This document shows positions 24,641 to 34,783 of a stretch of 64,000 nt of DNA, one piece after another. Source of the stretch: Hordeum vulgare subsp. vulgare. Taxonomy: Eukaryota; Streptophyta; Magnoliopsida; Poales; Poaceae. A program made the position numbers and the translations under genes. Position 1 is the first letter of the stretch. Each line of letters opens with the position of its first letter. The notes beneath the pieces are model-generated. The model ran no database searches. It was not told where the DNA came from and worked only from the letters and a program-made list of their open reading frames with translations. The DNA is taken from the NCBI RefSeq assembly GCF_904849725.1, contig NC_058520.1, forward strand, positions 534,740,083 to 534,804,082. The letters run 5' to 3'.

Positions 24641-25103
24641 TTTCTAATCATAAGCTTCATCCTCTCCCAAGATTGTGCAACGTGTTCATGATCAAGTTGC
24701 TTGAAATTCATGATATCGTTACGTAAGGAGATGATCTTAGCCGGCGGAAAATACTTGGATATGTAAGCATCTTTGCACTTATCCCAAGAATCGATACTAT
24801 TTTTAGGCAAAGAAGAAAACCAAGTTTTTGCGCGATCTCGCAACGAGAAAGGAAAAAGCTTCAACTTAATCACGTTATTATCCACATCCCTTTTCGTTTG
24901 CATATCACAAAGCTCAATGAAGGTATTGAGATGGGATGCGACATCTTCACTGGGAAGGCCAGAGAATTGCTCTTTCATAACAAGATTCAGCAAACTGCGT
25001 TGATTTCATACGATTCCGCACTAGTGGCGGGAGCAATCGGAGTACTAATAAAATCATTATTATTGGTACTCGAGAAGTCGCAAAGTTTGGTGTTTTCAGC
25101 CAT
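24526..25103 (-). pseudogene. Gag N-terminal part of element B
   Basis: The likely start is the ATG at 25103 (MAENTKLCDFSSTNNNDFIS), about 225 bp from the primer site. The frame stops after about 38 codons and is open again from 24993, where the retrotransposon gag domain lies (NVIKLKLFPFSLRDRAKTWF, then DKCKDAYISKYFPPAKI and SWERMKLMIRNCPAHG). Gag would form the particle that packages element RNA. The premature stop near 24990 and the frameshift near 24560 mean this copy does not make full-length Gag. Confidence 0.85.
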
Positions 25104-25323
25104 GATGACTTCAACAAACAAACAAGCACACAAGCAAGCAAGAAAACCAGCAAAGGAAAATGGCAAAAAAGCAAAAGAAAAAGGCAAAGGAGAAAGGTAA
25201 AGAAAAAAAGGCAAATGAAAACGACAAATGTGAAGTGGGGGAGAGGAAAACGAGAAGCAACTGGCAAAAAAGTAAATGCAAGAGATGAGTTTGTGAGACC
25301 TACTTGGATAGATCTCTCCTTCC

Positions 25324-25348
25324 TCGGCAACGGCGCCAGAAATACTTC
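25324..25348 (-). promoter_or_regulatory. Primer-binding site of element B
   Basis: The minus strand carries TCTGGCGCCGTTGCCGAGGA just inside the 5' LTR. It is a tRNA-Asp-type primer site matching that of F. Two more similar sequences lie inside the LTR itself (25371-25385 and 25427-25443). Confidence 0.85.
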
Positions 25349-26957
25349 TGCTACTACAACAAAAGAACTTCCAACGGCGCCAGAAACACGTGCTGACAAG
25401 AGACTATTCTTGTCTTGATTCTCCTCAGCAACGGCACCAGGAATCCTTCTGCTACGGCTACGCCTTTAGGGACTTCCTTGGAAAATATGCAAAGGATTCC
25501 CCCGTGGCCTTGGAGCCTTGCGTTGGTGTTCCCTCGAAGCGGAAAGGGTGATGTAGCACAGCGGTGGTAAGTATTTCCCTCGGTTTTGAGAACCAAGGTA
25601 TCGATCCAGTGAAGGAGTATCACAAGTACCTGCACAAACACAAAAAGCTTGCTCCCAACGCTATGAAGGGGTTGTCAATCCCTTATAGATTGTTTGCCAA
25701 GTGAGAACTGAAAGCAACAAAGTAACAAAGCAAAGTAAAGCGAAAGTGGAAACGATAGGTGTGAATAGACCCGGGGGCCATAGTGTTCACTAGTGGCTTC
25801 TCTCATGAAAGCAAGTAGACGGTGGGTGAACAAAGTCGTGACGTCATCTATGGCAATGATTATATCTATAGGCATCACGTCCAAAACAAGTAGACCGATA
25901 CTTTCAGCATCTACTACTATTACTCCACACGTCGACCGCTATCCAGCATGCATCTAGTGTATTAAGTCGAAAAGAACAGAGTAACGCCTTAAGCAAGATG
26001 ACATGATGTAGATGGACAATCTCATATCAACGACAAAGCCCATCTTGTTACCCTTGATGGCAACTACACAATGTGTGCATTGCTGCCCCTATTGTCACTG
26101 GGAAAGGTCACCACACGGTATGAACCCAAAACCAAGCACTTCTCCCATTGCAAGAATCATAGATCTAGTTGGCCAAACAAAACCCAAGACTCGGAGAGAC
26201 TTACAAGGATATCAAATCATGCATAAAAGAAATCAGCAAAGACTCAAATATATATCATAGATAATCTGATCACAAATCCACAATTCATCGGAGCTCGACA
26301 AACACACCGCCAAAGAAGATTACATCGGATAGATCTCCATGAAGATCATGGAGAACTTTGTATTGAAGATCCAAGAGAGAGAAGAAGCCATCTAGCTACT
26401 AACTACGGACCCGTAGGTCTGAAGTGAACTACTCACGAGTCATTGGAGGGGCGATGATGATGATGTAGAAGCCCTCCAACTCCAAAGTCCCCTCCGGCAG
26501 GGCATCGGGAAGGTCCTCCAGATGAGATCTTGCGGAAACGGAAGCTTGCGGCGGCGGAAAAGTGTTTTCGTGGATTCCCTCATTTTTTCTGTATTAATAT
26601 ATAGGCGAAGGAGCTAGGTCAGGGGGTGCCAGGGAGGCCACAAGCCTGCTAGCGGCCGCCCCCTAGTGGCGGCTACAGGGCTTGTGGGCCCCGTGTAGCT
26701 CTCCTGGCTTGGCCCTCAAGCCCCCTGATCTTCTTCCGTTCGGGAACAATTTATTTGGGGGATTTTATTCCGTTTGGACTCCGTTCCAAAATTATATCTG
26801 AAAAGAGCCAAAAACACAGAAAAAACAGGAACTGACACTTGGCACTGAATTAATAAGTAAGTTCCAAAAAAGATGAAAAAGGTACATAAAACATCCAAAG
26901 ATGACAAGATAACATCATGAAACCATCAAAAATTATAGATACGTTTGAGACGTATCA
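25349..26957 (-). repeat. 5' LTR of element B
   Basis: It is 1,609 bp, TGCTACTACAACAAAAGAAC to GAGACGTATCA, then TSD ACAAC at 26958-26962. It aligns with 17106-18731; a small deletion near 25830 (loss of a GAATTACTG-type segment) and another near 26597 explain the length difference. Confidence 0.93.
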
Positions 26958-26962
26958 ACAAC

Positions 26963-27176
26963 CCCTTTATAGCATTGGGTGCAAGCTCGTTTGTGTTTGC
27001 AGAGGTACTGTGGACTTGACGAGATTCTCCTACTGGATTGATACGTTGGTTCTCAAACTGAGGGAAATACTTACTGCTCGTGTGCTGCATCACACTTTCC
27101 TCTTCCAGGGAAAAACCAACGCAAGCAAGTCTCCGTCAACGTGTCATTTTCTGGCGCTGTTGTTTGAGATGTAGCA
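26963..27176 (+). repeat. 3' LTR of element A, right segment
   Basis: It resumes the A LTR after the B insertion (CCCCTTTATAGCATTGGGTG) and ends GATGTAGCA at 27176, as does the 5' LTR at 1918. The TSD TAGAG follows at 27177-27181. A primer-site-like TTTCTGGCGCTGTTG is at about 27148-27162. Confidence 0.9.
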
Positions 27177-27181
27177 TAGAG

Positions 27182-27607
27182 CACCTTTATAGTCACCCAG
27201 TTACGTTGCGACGTTTGATACACACAAGGTATTCCACCAGTGTCAGTGAGTTATATGATCTAATGGTCATAGGAATAAATACTTGACACGCAGAAAACAA
27301 TATCAATAAAATGACACGATCACATGCTATGTTCATAGTTTGGGTCTAGTCCATCACATGATTCTCCTAATGATGTGATCCAGTTATCAAGTGACAACAC
27401 TTGCATATGGTGAGAAAACCTTGACCATCCTTGATCAAGTGGCTAGCCAACTAGAGGCTTGCTAGGGACATTGTTTTGTCTATGTATCCACACATGTATC
27501 TATGTTTTCATTCAATACAATTATAGCATGGATAATAAACGATTATCTTGAAACAGGAAATATAATAATTATTATTTTATCATTGCCTCCAGGGCATATT
27601 TCCAATA
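27182..27607 (-). repeat. Copia C 3' LTR, right segment
   Basis: It continues the Copia LTR from GCACCTTTATAGTCACCCAG and matches 45204-45629. It ends GGGCATATTTCCAATA; the last bases have decayed from CCAACA. On the minus strand this is the start of the 3' LTR. Confidence 0.93.
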
Positions 27608-27622
27608 GTCTCCCACTTGCAC
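27608..27622 (-). promoter_or_regulatory. Polypurine tract of Copia C
   Basis: Immediately inside the 3' LTR the minus strand reads GTGCAAGTGGGAGAC, a purine-rich tract of the kind that primes plus-strand synthesis in Angela/BARE1-type elements. Confidence 0.75.
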
Positions 27623-27659
27623 TAGAGTCAATAATCTAGTCCTCACATCGCTATGCGAT

Positions 27660-27755
27660 TTACATTGTAATGAATCTAACACCCATACAGTTCTGGTGTT
27701 GATCATGTTTTGCCCGTGGAAGAGGTTTAGTCAGCGGATCTGCTACATTCAGATC
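27660..27755 (-). pseudogene. C-terminal tail of Copia C RNase H, cut off by element D
   Basis: The minus strand encodes TDLNVADPLTKPLPRAKHDQ and HQNCMGVRFITM before the stop, the usual end of plant Copia RNase H. The rest of the domain lies 11 kb away at 38746-39165. D was inserted between them with TSD AGATC (27751-27755 and 38741-38745). Confidence 0.88.
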
Positions 27756-28244
27756 TGTCGTGGTTTTGTCACGGCAGATGTCCTCGTGAAAGGACTTAGT
27801 ACTGGAGCCATCGCACCTTGGTGGCGACTCAAAGGGGTTGAGCAGGAGAGACACGGCGATTTACCCAGGTTCGGCCCCTCGTGAGGAGGTAAAGGCCTAC
27901 GTCCTGCGTTAAGTTGTATTGATGTAGTTTCGATTACAAGGAGGGCGTAACTCGCCAAACCTAGCACTCGATGATTTCTAATCTGCCCTCTTCTTCCCTG
28001 GGTTTCGCCTTTATATACAGGTCGAACCCCTAGGGTTTACAAGGGTACTTTCCTTCCTACAAATCGTGACCTCTACGGTCTCTAAGTCGCCATCCTCTAA
28101 AGCTTGGAGACCTTCCGGAAATTATAAACCGCCATACAACCTTTGGTCTTGCCAGGCCAAGGCCCAAACCACGCTCAGGTGAATCGCCTGATTTGGTGAC
28201 CCGGCCCAACTAGGGCGGGTTATTAACAGGTAATATCCCCAATA
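27756..28244 (-). repeat. 3' LTR of element D
   Basis: It is 489 bp and nearly identical to 38252-38740. It includes GGTTCGGCCCCTCGTGAGGA and the TATA-like CTTTATATACAGG, and ends CCCCAATA (decayed CCCCAACA). Confidence 0.93.
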
Positions 28245-28547
28245 TTAGGCCCCAGATTGACTTGAACTCTTTTCACGCCAATATTTCTGCTCAGTTAAAG
28301 GCGATTCATTCTTCATCCTTCTCTATACGTCAGAAACTTTAACCCGCCATCTGCCGCTGAAAATCTTTAAATCGCCAAACCATTTCTCGTCGGCATATTC
28401 TTATCCCTTGAATTCCGGGAAGACTGACATAATCCTAACGGATCCTTTGGTATCGTTATCCCAAAATTTTCGGAGCGCCATTATAGCGAATCTTTTTATC
28501 CTCCGGCGGTTCCCGCTCACGGCGCCTCGATTCCAGCGCCCGCCCTG
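28245..28547 (+). promoter_or_regulatory. Presumed promoter region of the antisense gene in element D
   Basis: This stretch between the 3' LTR and the antisense transcription unit has no ORF. It ends in GTTAAATAGGTGG at 28547-28559, a plausible TATA box about 30 bp before the GC-rich 5' untranslated stretch. There are repeated CGCC/GGCG-rich patches. The assignment is by position and one motif only. Confidence 0.35.
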
Positions 28548-31500
28548 TTAAATAGGTGGGGGGGACAGGACTGGCGCTTCCCACCTACCAGTCTCGTCAA
28601 TCTCCTCCTCATTATCACAGCGAGGAAAACTTACTGCCTTCCGAGGGCTCCGCCGCCAACCACAGTTCCTGTCGTCGCCCGAAAGCTTCGGCAGCGCCCA
28701 CAGATCTTTGCCGCCGTCAAGCTTCGTACCGCGGCCGAGCTGCTCGCCGCCATCGACCACCTCGTCGTCTTCGACCACCTCGCTGTTGCCAAGCACTCCA
28801 TCGCCGCCGAAGATCTCTGCGCTCGACCAAGACTTTCGTGCTCCTCCAACAGCCTCCGTCGCCGTCGACCACTTCCGACCGAAACCATCAGGTTAGGTCA
28901 CCGCTCATTTAAGAACAAATCCCATCCTTGTTCGAAGTTTCAACATCGCCATGTTCTTGATGCCCTCGTGAATATCTGTTACCTGTCCTTGACTGATTAA
29001 TGCTAATGACGATGAGATAGCCAATCTTTTTAATACCTTCATTTATCTGCCCTTGACTTGCGTGTTTAGAACAATATTTCGTCAAACGAACGATATCACC
29101 TTATCCTGGTAGTAAATTGTTGCGTCCAGTCATTTTTCTCATGTTTTTTCGACTGTCCAGTAGATCCATAGTTTACCTGCTCATTGCGTAAAAGCTGTTT
29201 GTAGTCTTCACTCTTCACCGTTTTGAACAAATGTCTCCGACACTTTTAAGACATAACTCTTGTGAATAGCCAAACTTCGTAAGTCGCCACAGCAACCCGA
29301 CCCGGATCTTTATATGGCGGGTCAAGATTTTCCCTTAGTCCGTGAACAAATTACTTGGCGAGTCAAATGAACTTATTTCACCCCTTACGGTAGATGTTCA
29401 AGGCGTGTAAATTCACCCGTACTTTACTCCTTTGTAGCATGGGCACCGTCTTCAAGAGTGACTGGCTCCCTACCAAAGTTGACGACACCATACTAGCAGA
29501 TTATGTGAAAACGGGCAACTTGGACCCTCAGAATGTTATCGGTTGGCGTACCGGGTTCGGAGAGGATCTCCCCAACCCCAAAGAAGGGGAGATAGTCGTT
29601 TTCGTCGAACACCTTGAGCGAGGTTTTAAGCCGCCCGGATCAAAGTTTCTTAGAGACGCCATGGCTTTCATGAACGTCCGCCTCCAGGATCTGGGACCTA
29701 ACTTGATAAGTAACCTATGTCAGTTCCAAGTGTTCTGTGAGGCTTATCTGCGGATGGAACCCTCAGTTCCTTTATTCTGGTACTTTTTCCACTTAAATCG
29801 CCAGACGGAATTTCACAATGGTCCCAGCCTGGAACTTGGCGGTGTAAATGTTCAGCGCCGCAGGGATAGCCCGTTTCCCTCACTCGCCATGCCAAGCCAT
29901 CCCAAAGGCTGGGGCGAGTCTTGGTTCTACTGTCAAGAGACCTCGCCCGCAGGAGAAAACAAGCTTCTGGGCTATAGGAAAGACCGCCTTCCAACAAACT
30001 TCAAGCTTCCGGACAAGCTCACCGAAGAGGATGAATCAGATTTTATCCCAGTATTGTCCGAGTTAAGATCTTTGACGAACAACGGCCTTACTGGGGTCGA
30101 CTTGATTCGCTGCTGGTTCGAATGGCGCATCCTTCCTTTGAGTCGTCGGGACGGGCTAATGTGCGAGTTTGATGGCACCTTAGATCATCCTCAATGTTAT
30201 TTCCATACGGCTTTAACGGAAAAGGATATTGTCACCATCATCAAGAAGCTGACCGGCGAGCCTGCGGGAAAATGCGGCCAAATCGGCCTCAAACCCTTCT
30301 GCAAAATTAATCAGGCGCCCAAGGTAAGCGATTTTAACCCGCCCTTTGTCTTTATTTCTTATGTTTCATTCGAGTTGTGGCCTTTTATAACATATGCCAT
30401 TCTAGAAAGGTGATAAATTTTGGTCCAAGAAACCCAAAAGGCCAGCCATGAAGCAAGCTAAGCCGCCCCCAAAGAAAACCAAGGGCAAGGGCAAAGCTGT
30501 TGTGGCCGAGCCATCCGAAGCCGATGAATCTCAAGTCGGCGACGCACCTTCAGAGGTAAAAACCTGTCATCTTTTCACTCGCCATCCACTACTGTTAACT
30601 TTGTATTTATGCCTCTGCCTCTCTTGAATAGAATGAAGACAACGAAAGCCAGGAGGATTCTGTAGAGGTAATTTCTGTTTCCTCCGATTCATCTCCTTCT
30701 CCACCTAAGCCGGCCAGGCGAATTTGTGGGAAAGTTCCCTTCTCACATCCAAATGCTTGTTTGGACCCCAATTTTCTATTGAAGAAAGCACACCATACTT
30801 CAAATCGGAAGACCCGAAGTCATTCCAGTGATCTGGTGTCCGGCTTACCAGCAAAGAACAAGAGGAAACCAAATGAGGTACCCATGAACAACACTTCCTC
30901 ATGTTTCTTTGGATCGCATCCGTAACCCGCCTATATCTTTGACGTATAATTCTTGCAGAATTCTCCTCCTACATCTGGCGACTCAGTAATGTTGATACTT
31001 CCGCCAATGATTCGAGTCCCTGGGTAAGTCCTTTGATAATTTTACTTTGAATCTGAGGATAATGAATTACCAGTTTTTTAATGCGTTGTTCCACTTTTTT
31101 AGGGCACAGGCGAAGAAGAGGAAGACCAGCGGGTCAACTCCTATCATAATTCCAGAGCCCATCAAAGAGTCAGCGCCGATCCAAGATGACCTGGATCAAG
31201 ACGAGCCTGAGGATCAAATGGATCTTCCTAGCTCGCCCAAGGACACAACGGATGCCCCTAAGACGCCAAGTCCATTGACAACAGCAGAAGACCCGAATGT
31301 TGTGGTTATCACTGGCACCAACTTCTCTAAACCGGCCACAACGGTTTTGTCAAAGCATGCGCCATCATCCTCTCAAACCATTCCTGAATTTGGACTCTCC
31401 AAGGCTAAGCTTTCTGAATATGAACATCTGGAATTCCAAGAACTCTGCTCTGGTTTTGCGAGTCGCCTGGAGGCGAGTTATGAGATGGAGAAAAGCCTGC

Positions 31501-33053
31501 TTCGGATTCTAAAAAATAAACATGAGGTAAGCTTTGTTATATATTATATTACTCCCATTAACCCCCAAGGGCCGGGTCATCAGTAAAAAGATGAGCCGGG
31601 TCTTGATAACTTAGAAAAACTTTCGACCAGTAACCCCCAAGGGCCGGGTCATCAGTAAAAAGATGAGCCGCGTCTTGATAACTTAGAAAAACTTTCGACT
31701 AGTAACCCCCAAGGGCCGGGTCATCAGTAAAAAGATGAGCCGGGTCTTGATAACTTAGAAAAAAAATTCGACCAGTAACCCCCAAGGGCCGGGTCATCAG
31801 TAAAAAGATGAGCCGGGTCTTTGTCAACTTAGAAAAACTTTCGACCAGTAACCCCCAAGGGCCGGGTCATCAGTAAAATGATGAGCCGGGTCTTTCTCAA
31901 TTTAGAAAAACTTTCGACCAGTAACCCCCAAGGGTCGGGTCATCAGTAAAAAGATGAGCCGGGTCTTGATGCTGTATAATTTTATCTGAAAAAAAATATT
32001 ATACATTAGCCCCCAAGTGTCAGGGATATTGCTTGCAATAGTTCTGGGACTTGCCCTTTATCGTTTATTTCCACAGGAAACTCTTATTCAGACTGAATCA
32101 GCACTTGGCGACTTGAAGAAAAACTTATCTGATCAGCAAGATGCCCGAACCAAATCGAGGAAAAATATCAGCTGGAATTGGCTGAGATGGAAAAGATAAA
32201 GGCCGATTTAAAAAGGGCTCAAGCTGACCAAGATGCTGCGACAAAACGAGCAGAGAAAGCTGAAGCCAAGCTGGCTACTGTGCAACAAGAACTGTCCGGC
32301 TTGAAGCGTCATATCTCAAACATGGCGCAAGCCGTCTTTGGTAAAATACTCAAACCTTTGATCTCTTTTTTTAAACCAATAACTCTTATCCTGAGTCACT
32401 AATTATCATGACCCCTTGCACAGGTCTGAGAGCCGCCAACCTTCAGGATGACTGCGTGCTGATGTTGAAGGCGATTTACACGCTCAGAGAGCAGCTGTAT
32501 ACCGGCAGTGTACTAACTGTTAAAGCAGTGATGGGCGCCAAGGAGCCTATAACTTCCAAAGAAGATGCTTGGCTGCCTATCCACGCTTCCTCCCCAGATT
32601 GGCGAGTTGACTCGGTCAGCCGCCCGGAAGGGAGTGCTGACTACCTTAAGTCGTTGCTTGGCGTATGCTCCAGAGATCAACCCGGAAGAAGTAGCGGCAG
32701 GCTTTCCTCAACTCAAAGATGACGGGTCAGAATTCGTCGAAGAGGACTATCAGCGTGTCGTCAAGGACTCCCGGCTGGCGGCGGCTCAACTTGCTGCACG
32801 TCTGGATTTATCAAAGTATCAGGCTGCTTATGACAGCAAGAACAAGAAGGTCAACCCGCCAACCTTTGTGGCGACCAGCTTAACTCCACGGCGACCCAAG
32901 AACCCTTTTGACTTGGACGCAGATCTTGCTTCAATCCTGACCGATGAAGATGACTTCGCGGCTCTGGCCAAGTGTAACTGGGTACTGGGCGACTTGCAAA
33001 TTGAGGTTGGCCAAAGCTCGCAGCAAAATGATCCAAGGGCACCAGCAGAATAA
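28548..33053 (+). pseudogene. Antisense multi-exon gene of element D (PF04195-type plant retrotransposon-associated protein)
   Basis: This unit runs opposite to D pol. A non-coding first exon appears to end near 28891 at a GT donor. The main exon begins at ATG 29394 or 29439 and ends at 30323 (GTAAGC). It encodes the domain typical of 'putative gypsy type transposon' proteins: RGFKPPGSKFLRDAMAF, NLCQFQVFCEAYLRMEPSVP, SLELGGVNVQRRRDSPFPS, GWGESWFYCQETSP and IRCWFEWRILPLSRR. Further exons by splice sites and frame: 30416-30555 (Lys-rich, KPKRPAMKQAKPPPKKTKGK), 30632-30877, 30959 to about 31023, 31103-31526, about 32077-32339 (coiled coil, KADLKRAQADQDAATKRAEK) and 32425-33053. Frameshifts near 32155 and 32635 break this copy. 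The protein role is unknown; the basic segment and coiled coil suggest nucleic-acid and self association. Confidence 0.75.
31559..31970. repeat. Tandem array 1 in element D, period 72 bp, about 5.7 copies
   Basis: Units begin TAACCCCCAAGGGCCGGGTC and continue with ATCAGTAAAAAGATGAGCCG and a TTAGAAAAACTTTCGACCAG tail, 72 bp with 1-2 bp length variation. The array lies between the exon ending at 31526 and the exon starting near 32077, so it would be intronic in the antisense gene. Confidence 0.95.
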
Positions 33054-33359
33054 ACTTCATCGATTTGGCCTAAGAGCCATGTAATAGGTCTTTTTTAGGA
33101 ATCGGTACTGATTTTGTGATACTTCCGAAAAAATCTTTATATCTCCTTTAAGGCGATTTAAAATATTGGATCCGTCGTTTGAAAATCCTCTATAATGCTT
33201 AATCTGCCATGGATGAAGTGATTTTGATCATCAACCTGTTTTAAGCTTGAAAAAACATATGTTAAACCAAATAAATGATAACAAATATTTTCAAGATGAA
33301 TCAGGAAAAAGGTTTGGAAAACCTCGTGGCAATGCCATGAAGGAGAATAAAAAATAGCA

Positions 33360-34180
33360 ATTTCGTCGGCTCATAAGGTCGCGACACGATGGGCCGAGTC
33401 AGAAAGCTCAAGCACACACCCTAAATGATGGTTTCGTCGGCTCATAAGGTCGCGACAGGATGGGGCGAGTCAGAAAGCTCAATCACGCACCCTGAATGAT
33501 GGTTTCGTCGGCTCATAAGGTCGCGACAGGATGGGGCGAGTCAGAAAGCTCAAGCACGCACCCTAGGAGGATGGTTTTCGTCGGCTCATAAGGTCGCGAC
33601 AGGATGGGGCAAGTCAGAAAGCTCAAGCGCCACCCTAAGATGATGGTTTCGTCGGCTCATAAGGTCGCGACAGGATGGGGCGAGTCAGAAAGCTCAAGCA
33701 TGCACCCTAAGATGATGGTTTCGTCGGCTCATAAGGTCGCGACGGGATGGGGCGAGTCAGAAAGCTCAAGCACGCACCCTAAGATGATGGTTTCGTCGGC
33801 TCATAAGGTCGCGACAGGATGGGGCAAGTCAGAAAGCTCAAACAGGCACCCTAAGATGATGGTTTCGTCGGCTCATAAGGTCGCGACAGGATGGGGCGAG
33901 TCAGAAAGCTCAAGCACGCACCCTAAGATGATGGTTTCGTCGGCTCATAAGGTCGCGACAGGATGGGGCGAGTCAGAAAGCTCAAGCACGCACCCTAAGA
34001 TGATGGTTTCGTCGGCTCATAAGGTCGCGACAGGATGGGGTGAGTCGGAAATCTCAAGCGCCACCCTAAGATGATGGTTTCGTCGGCTCATAAGGTCGCG
34101 ACAGGATGGGGCGAGTCAGAAAGCTCAAGCGCCACCCTAAGATGATAACTCTGTCGGCTCATAAGGTCGCAACAGGATGA
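33360..34180. repeat. Tandem array 2 in element D, period about 72 bp, about 12 copies
   Basis: Units read TTTCGTCGGCTCATAAGGTC, GCGACAGGATGGGGCGAGTC, AGAAAGCTCAAGCACGCACC and CTAAGATGATGG. Most are 71-73 bp. Where three units in a row are exactly 72 bp the frame stays open, creating a repetitive ORF at 33604-34074 that I regard as a by-product. The array lies between the convergent ends of the antisense gene (33053) and pol (34283). Confidence 0.96.
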
Positions 34181-34282
34181 CAAAATTGATCTTTAATGAA
34201 GAAGCCCCCAAGTCGGGAAGCATTTTAATTTTATTACTTCATAATGAAACTGAAAAACTTACAAAATGCAGAGCTTAAGAGC

Positions 34283-34783
34283 TCAAGTGTAATAAGGCCG
34301 CAAGTGGGCAATATTCCAAGGGCGAGTTGACTCAACCTCCATGGTTGGCCGGTTAGGCCGAAGATCCACCAGATAATAAGAGCCGTTGCGAAGATTCTTG
34401 CTGACGACGAACGGTCCTTCCCATGGTGGTGACAACTTATGCATGCCAGCACGATCTTGTATCAACCGAAGAACTAAGTCGCCTTCCTGAAAGGTCCGGC
34501 TCTTAACCCCGTGGTTGTGATAATGTCGTAGATCCTGTTGATAGATGGACGAACGGGCCGCAGCCAGGTCACGTGCCTCTTCTAAGGTGTCCAAGGAATC
34601 TTGACGCGCCAGCTCATTGTCTTGCTCCACATATGCGGCGACTCTAGGCGAATCATGCCTTATGTCAGTAGGAAGAACGGCTTCTGCTCCGTAGACCAAA
34701 AAGAAAGGGGTAAACCCGTGGACCGGTTCGGGGTGGTCCGGATACTCCACGGCACTGAAGGCCATTCTTCGACCCAACATCAT
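34283..34783 (-). pseudogene. C-terminal integrase region of D pol
   Basis: The frame contains HGFTPFFLVYGAEAVLPTDI, then the chromatin-facing C-terminal segment FQEGDLVLRLIQDRAGMHKL and SPPWEGPFVVSKNLRNGSYY, ending ...IAHLRPYYT. These are the usual final residues of Gypsy integrases. It overlaps the core ORF by 4 bp in another frame, so a frameshift separates them. Confidence 0.9.

Larger units (their letters stand above)
17106..26957 (-). mobile_element. Non-autonomous Gypsy-type element B with gag-protease only, same LTR type as A
   Basis: B lies in minus orientation inside the 3' LTR of A with perfect TSD ACAAC (17101-17105 and 26958-26962). LTRs are 17106-18731 and 25349-26957. The internal region, read from the right, has a tRNA-Asp-type primer site, a gag-protease coding region (25103-23030), a long non-coding 3' region and a polypurine tract at 18732-18757. 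There is no reverse transcriptase, RNase H or integrase, and the space available after protease is non-coding, so B could move only with enzymes from another element. A solo LTR of the same kind (20531-22159) is nested in its 3' region. The LTRs and 3' region are homologous to those of A. Confidence 0.93.
367..27176 (+). mobile_element. Non-autonomous Gypsy-type element A (Sabrina/WHAM-like LTRs), carrying nested F and B
   Basis: A is in plus orientation with a 5' LTR at 367-1918 and a 3' LTR at 15778-17105 plus 26963-27176. The target site duplication is TAAAG at 362-366 and TAGAG at 27177-27181, one substitution apart. A primer-binding site similar to the 3' end of tRNA-Asp follows the 5' LTR, and a purine-rich tract precedes the 3' LTR. 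Once F (4670-14823) and B (17106-26957) are removed, A is about 6.8 kb. It contains no gag, protease, reverse transcriptase or integrase, only one 252-residue ORF, so it must have depended on another element for movement. The family name is given by similarity of the LTR start and is uncertain; Sabrina, WHAM and Fatima have similar ends. Confidence 0.9.

Noticed and set aside
27756..28244. Right-hand and left-hand copies of this LTR first read as parts of Copia C
   Set aside because: The TSD AGATC, the distinct ends TGTCGTGG...CCCCAACA and the interrupted Copia RNase H show a separate Gypsy insertion.
28556..28912. 118-residue Arg/Ser/Pro-rich ORF at the start of the antisense unit
   Set aside because: Composition is explained by GC-rich leader sequence; it ends near a splice donor and has no recognisable domain, so it is treated as untranslated.
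33604..34074. 156-residue open frame with a repeated SSAHKVATGWGESESSS unit, resembling a repeat protein
   Set aside because: It is produced by a 72-bp tandem array whose unit length is a multiple of three. Units of 71 or 73 bp elsewhere in the array break the frame, and no other coding signal is present.
33360..34180. Regular repeats considered as a CRISPR-like array
   Set aside because: The repeats are directly tandem without unique spacers and lie in a plant retrotransposon.
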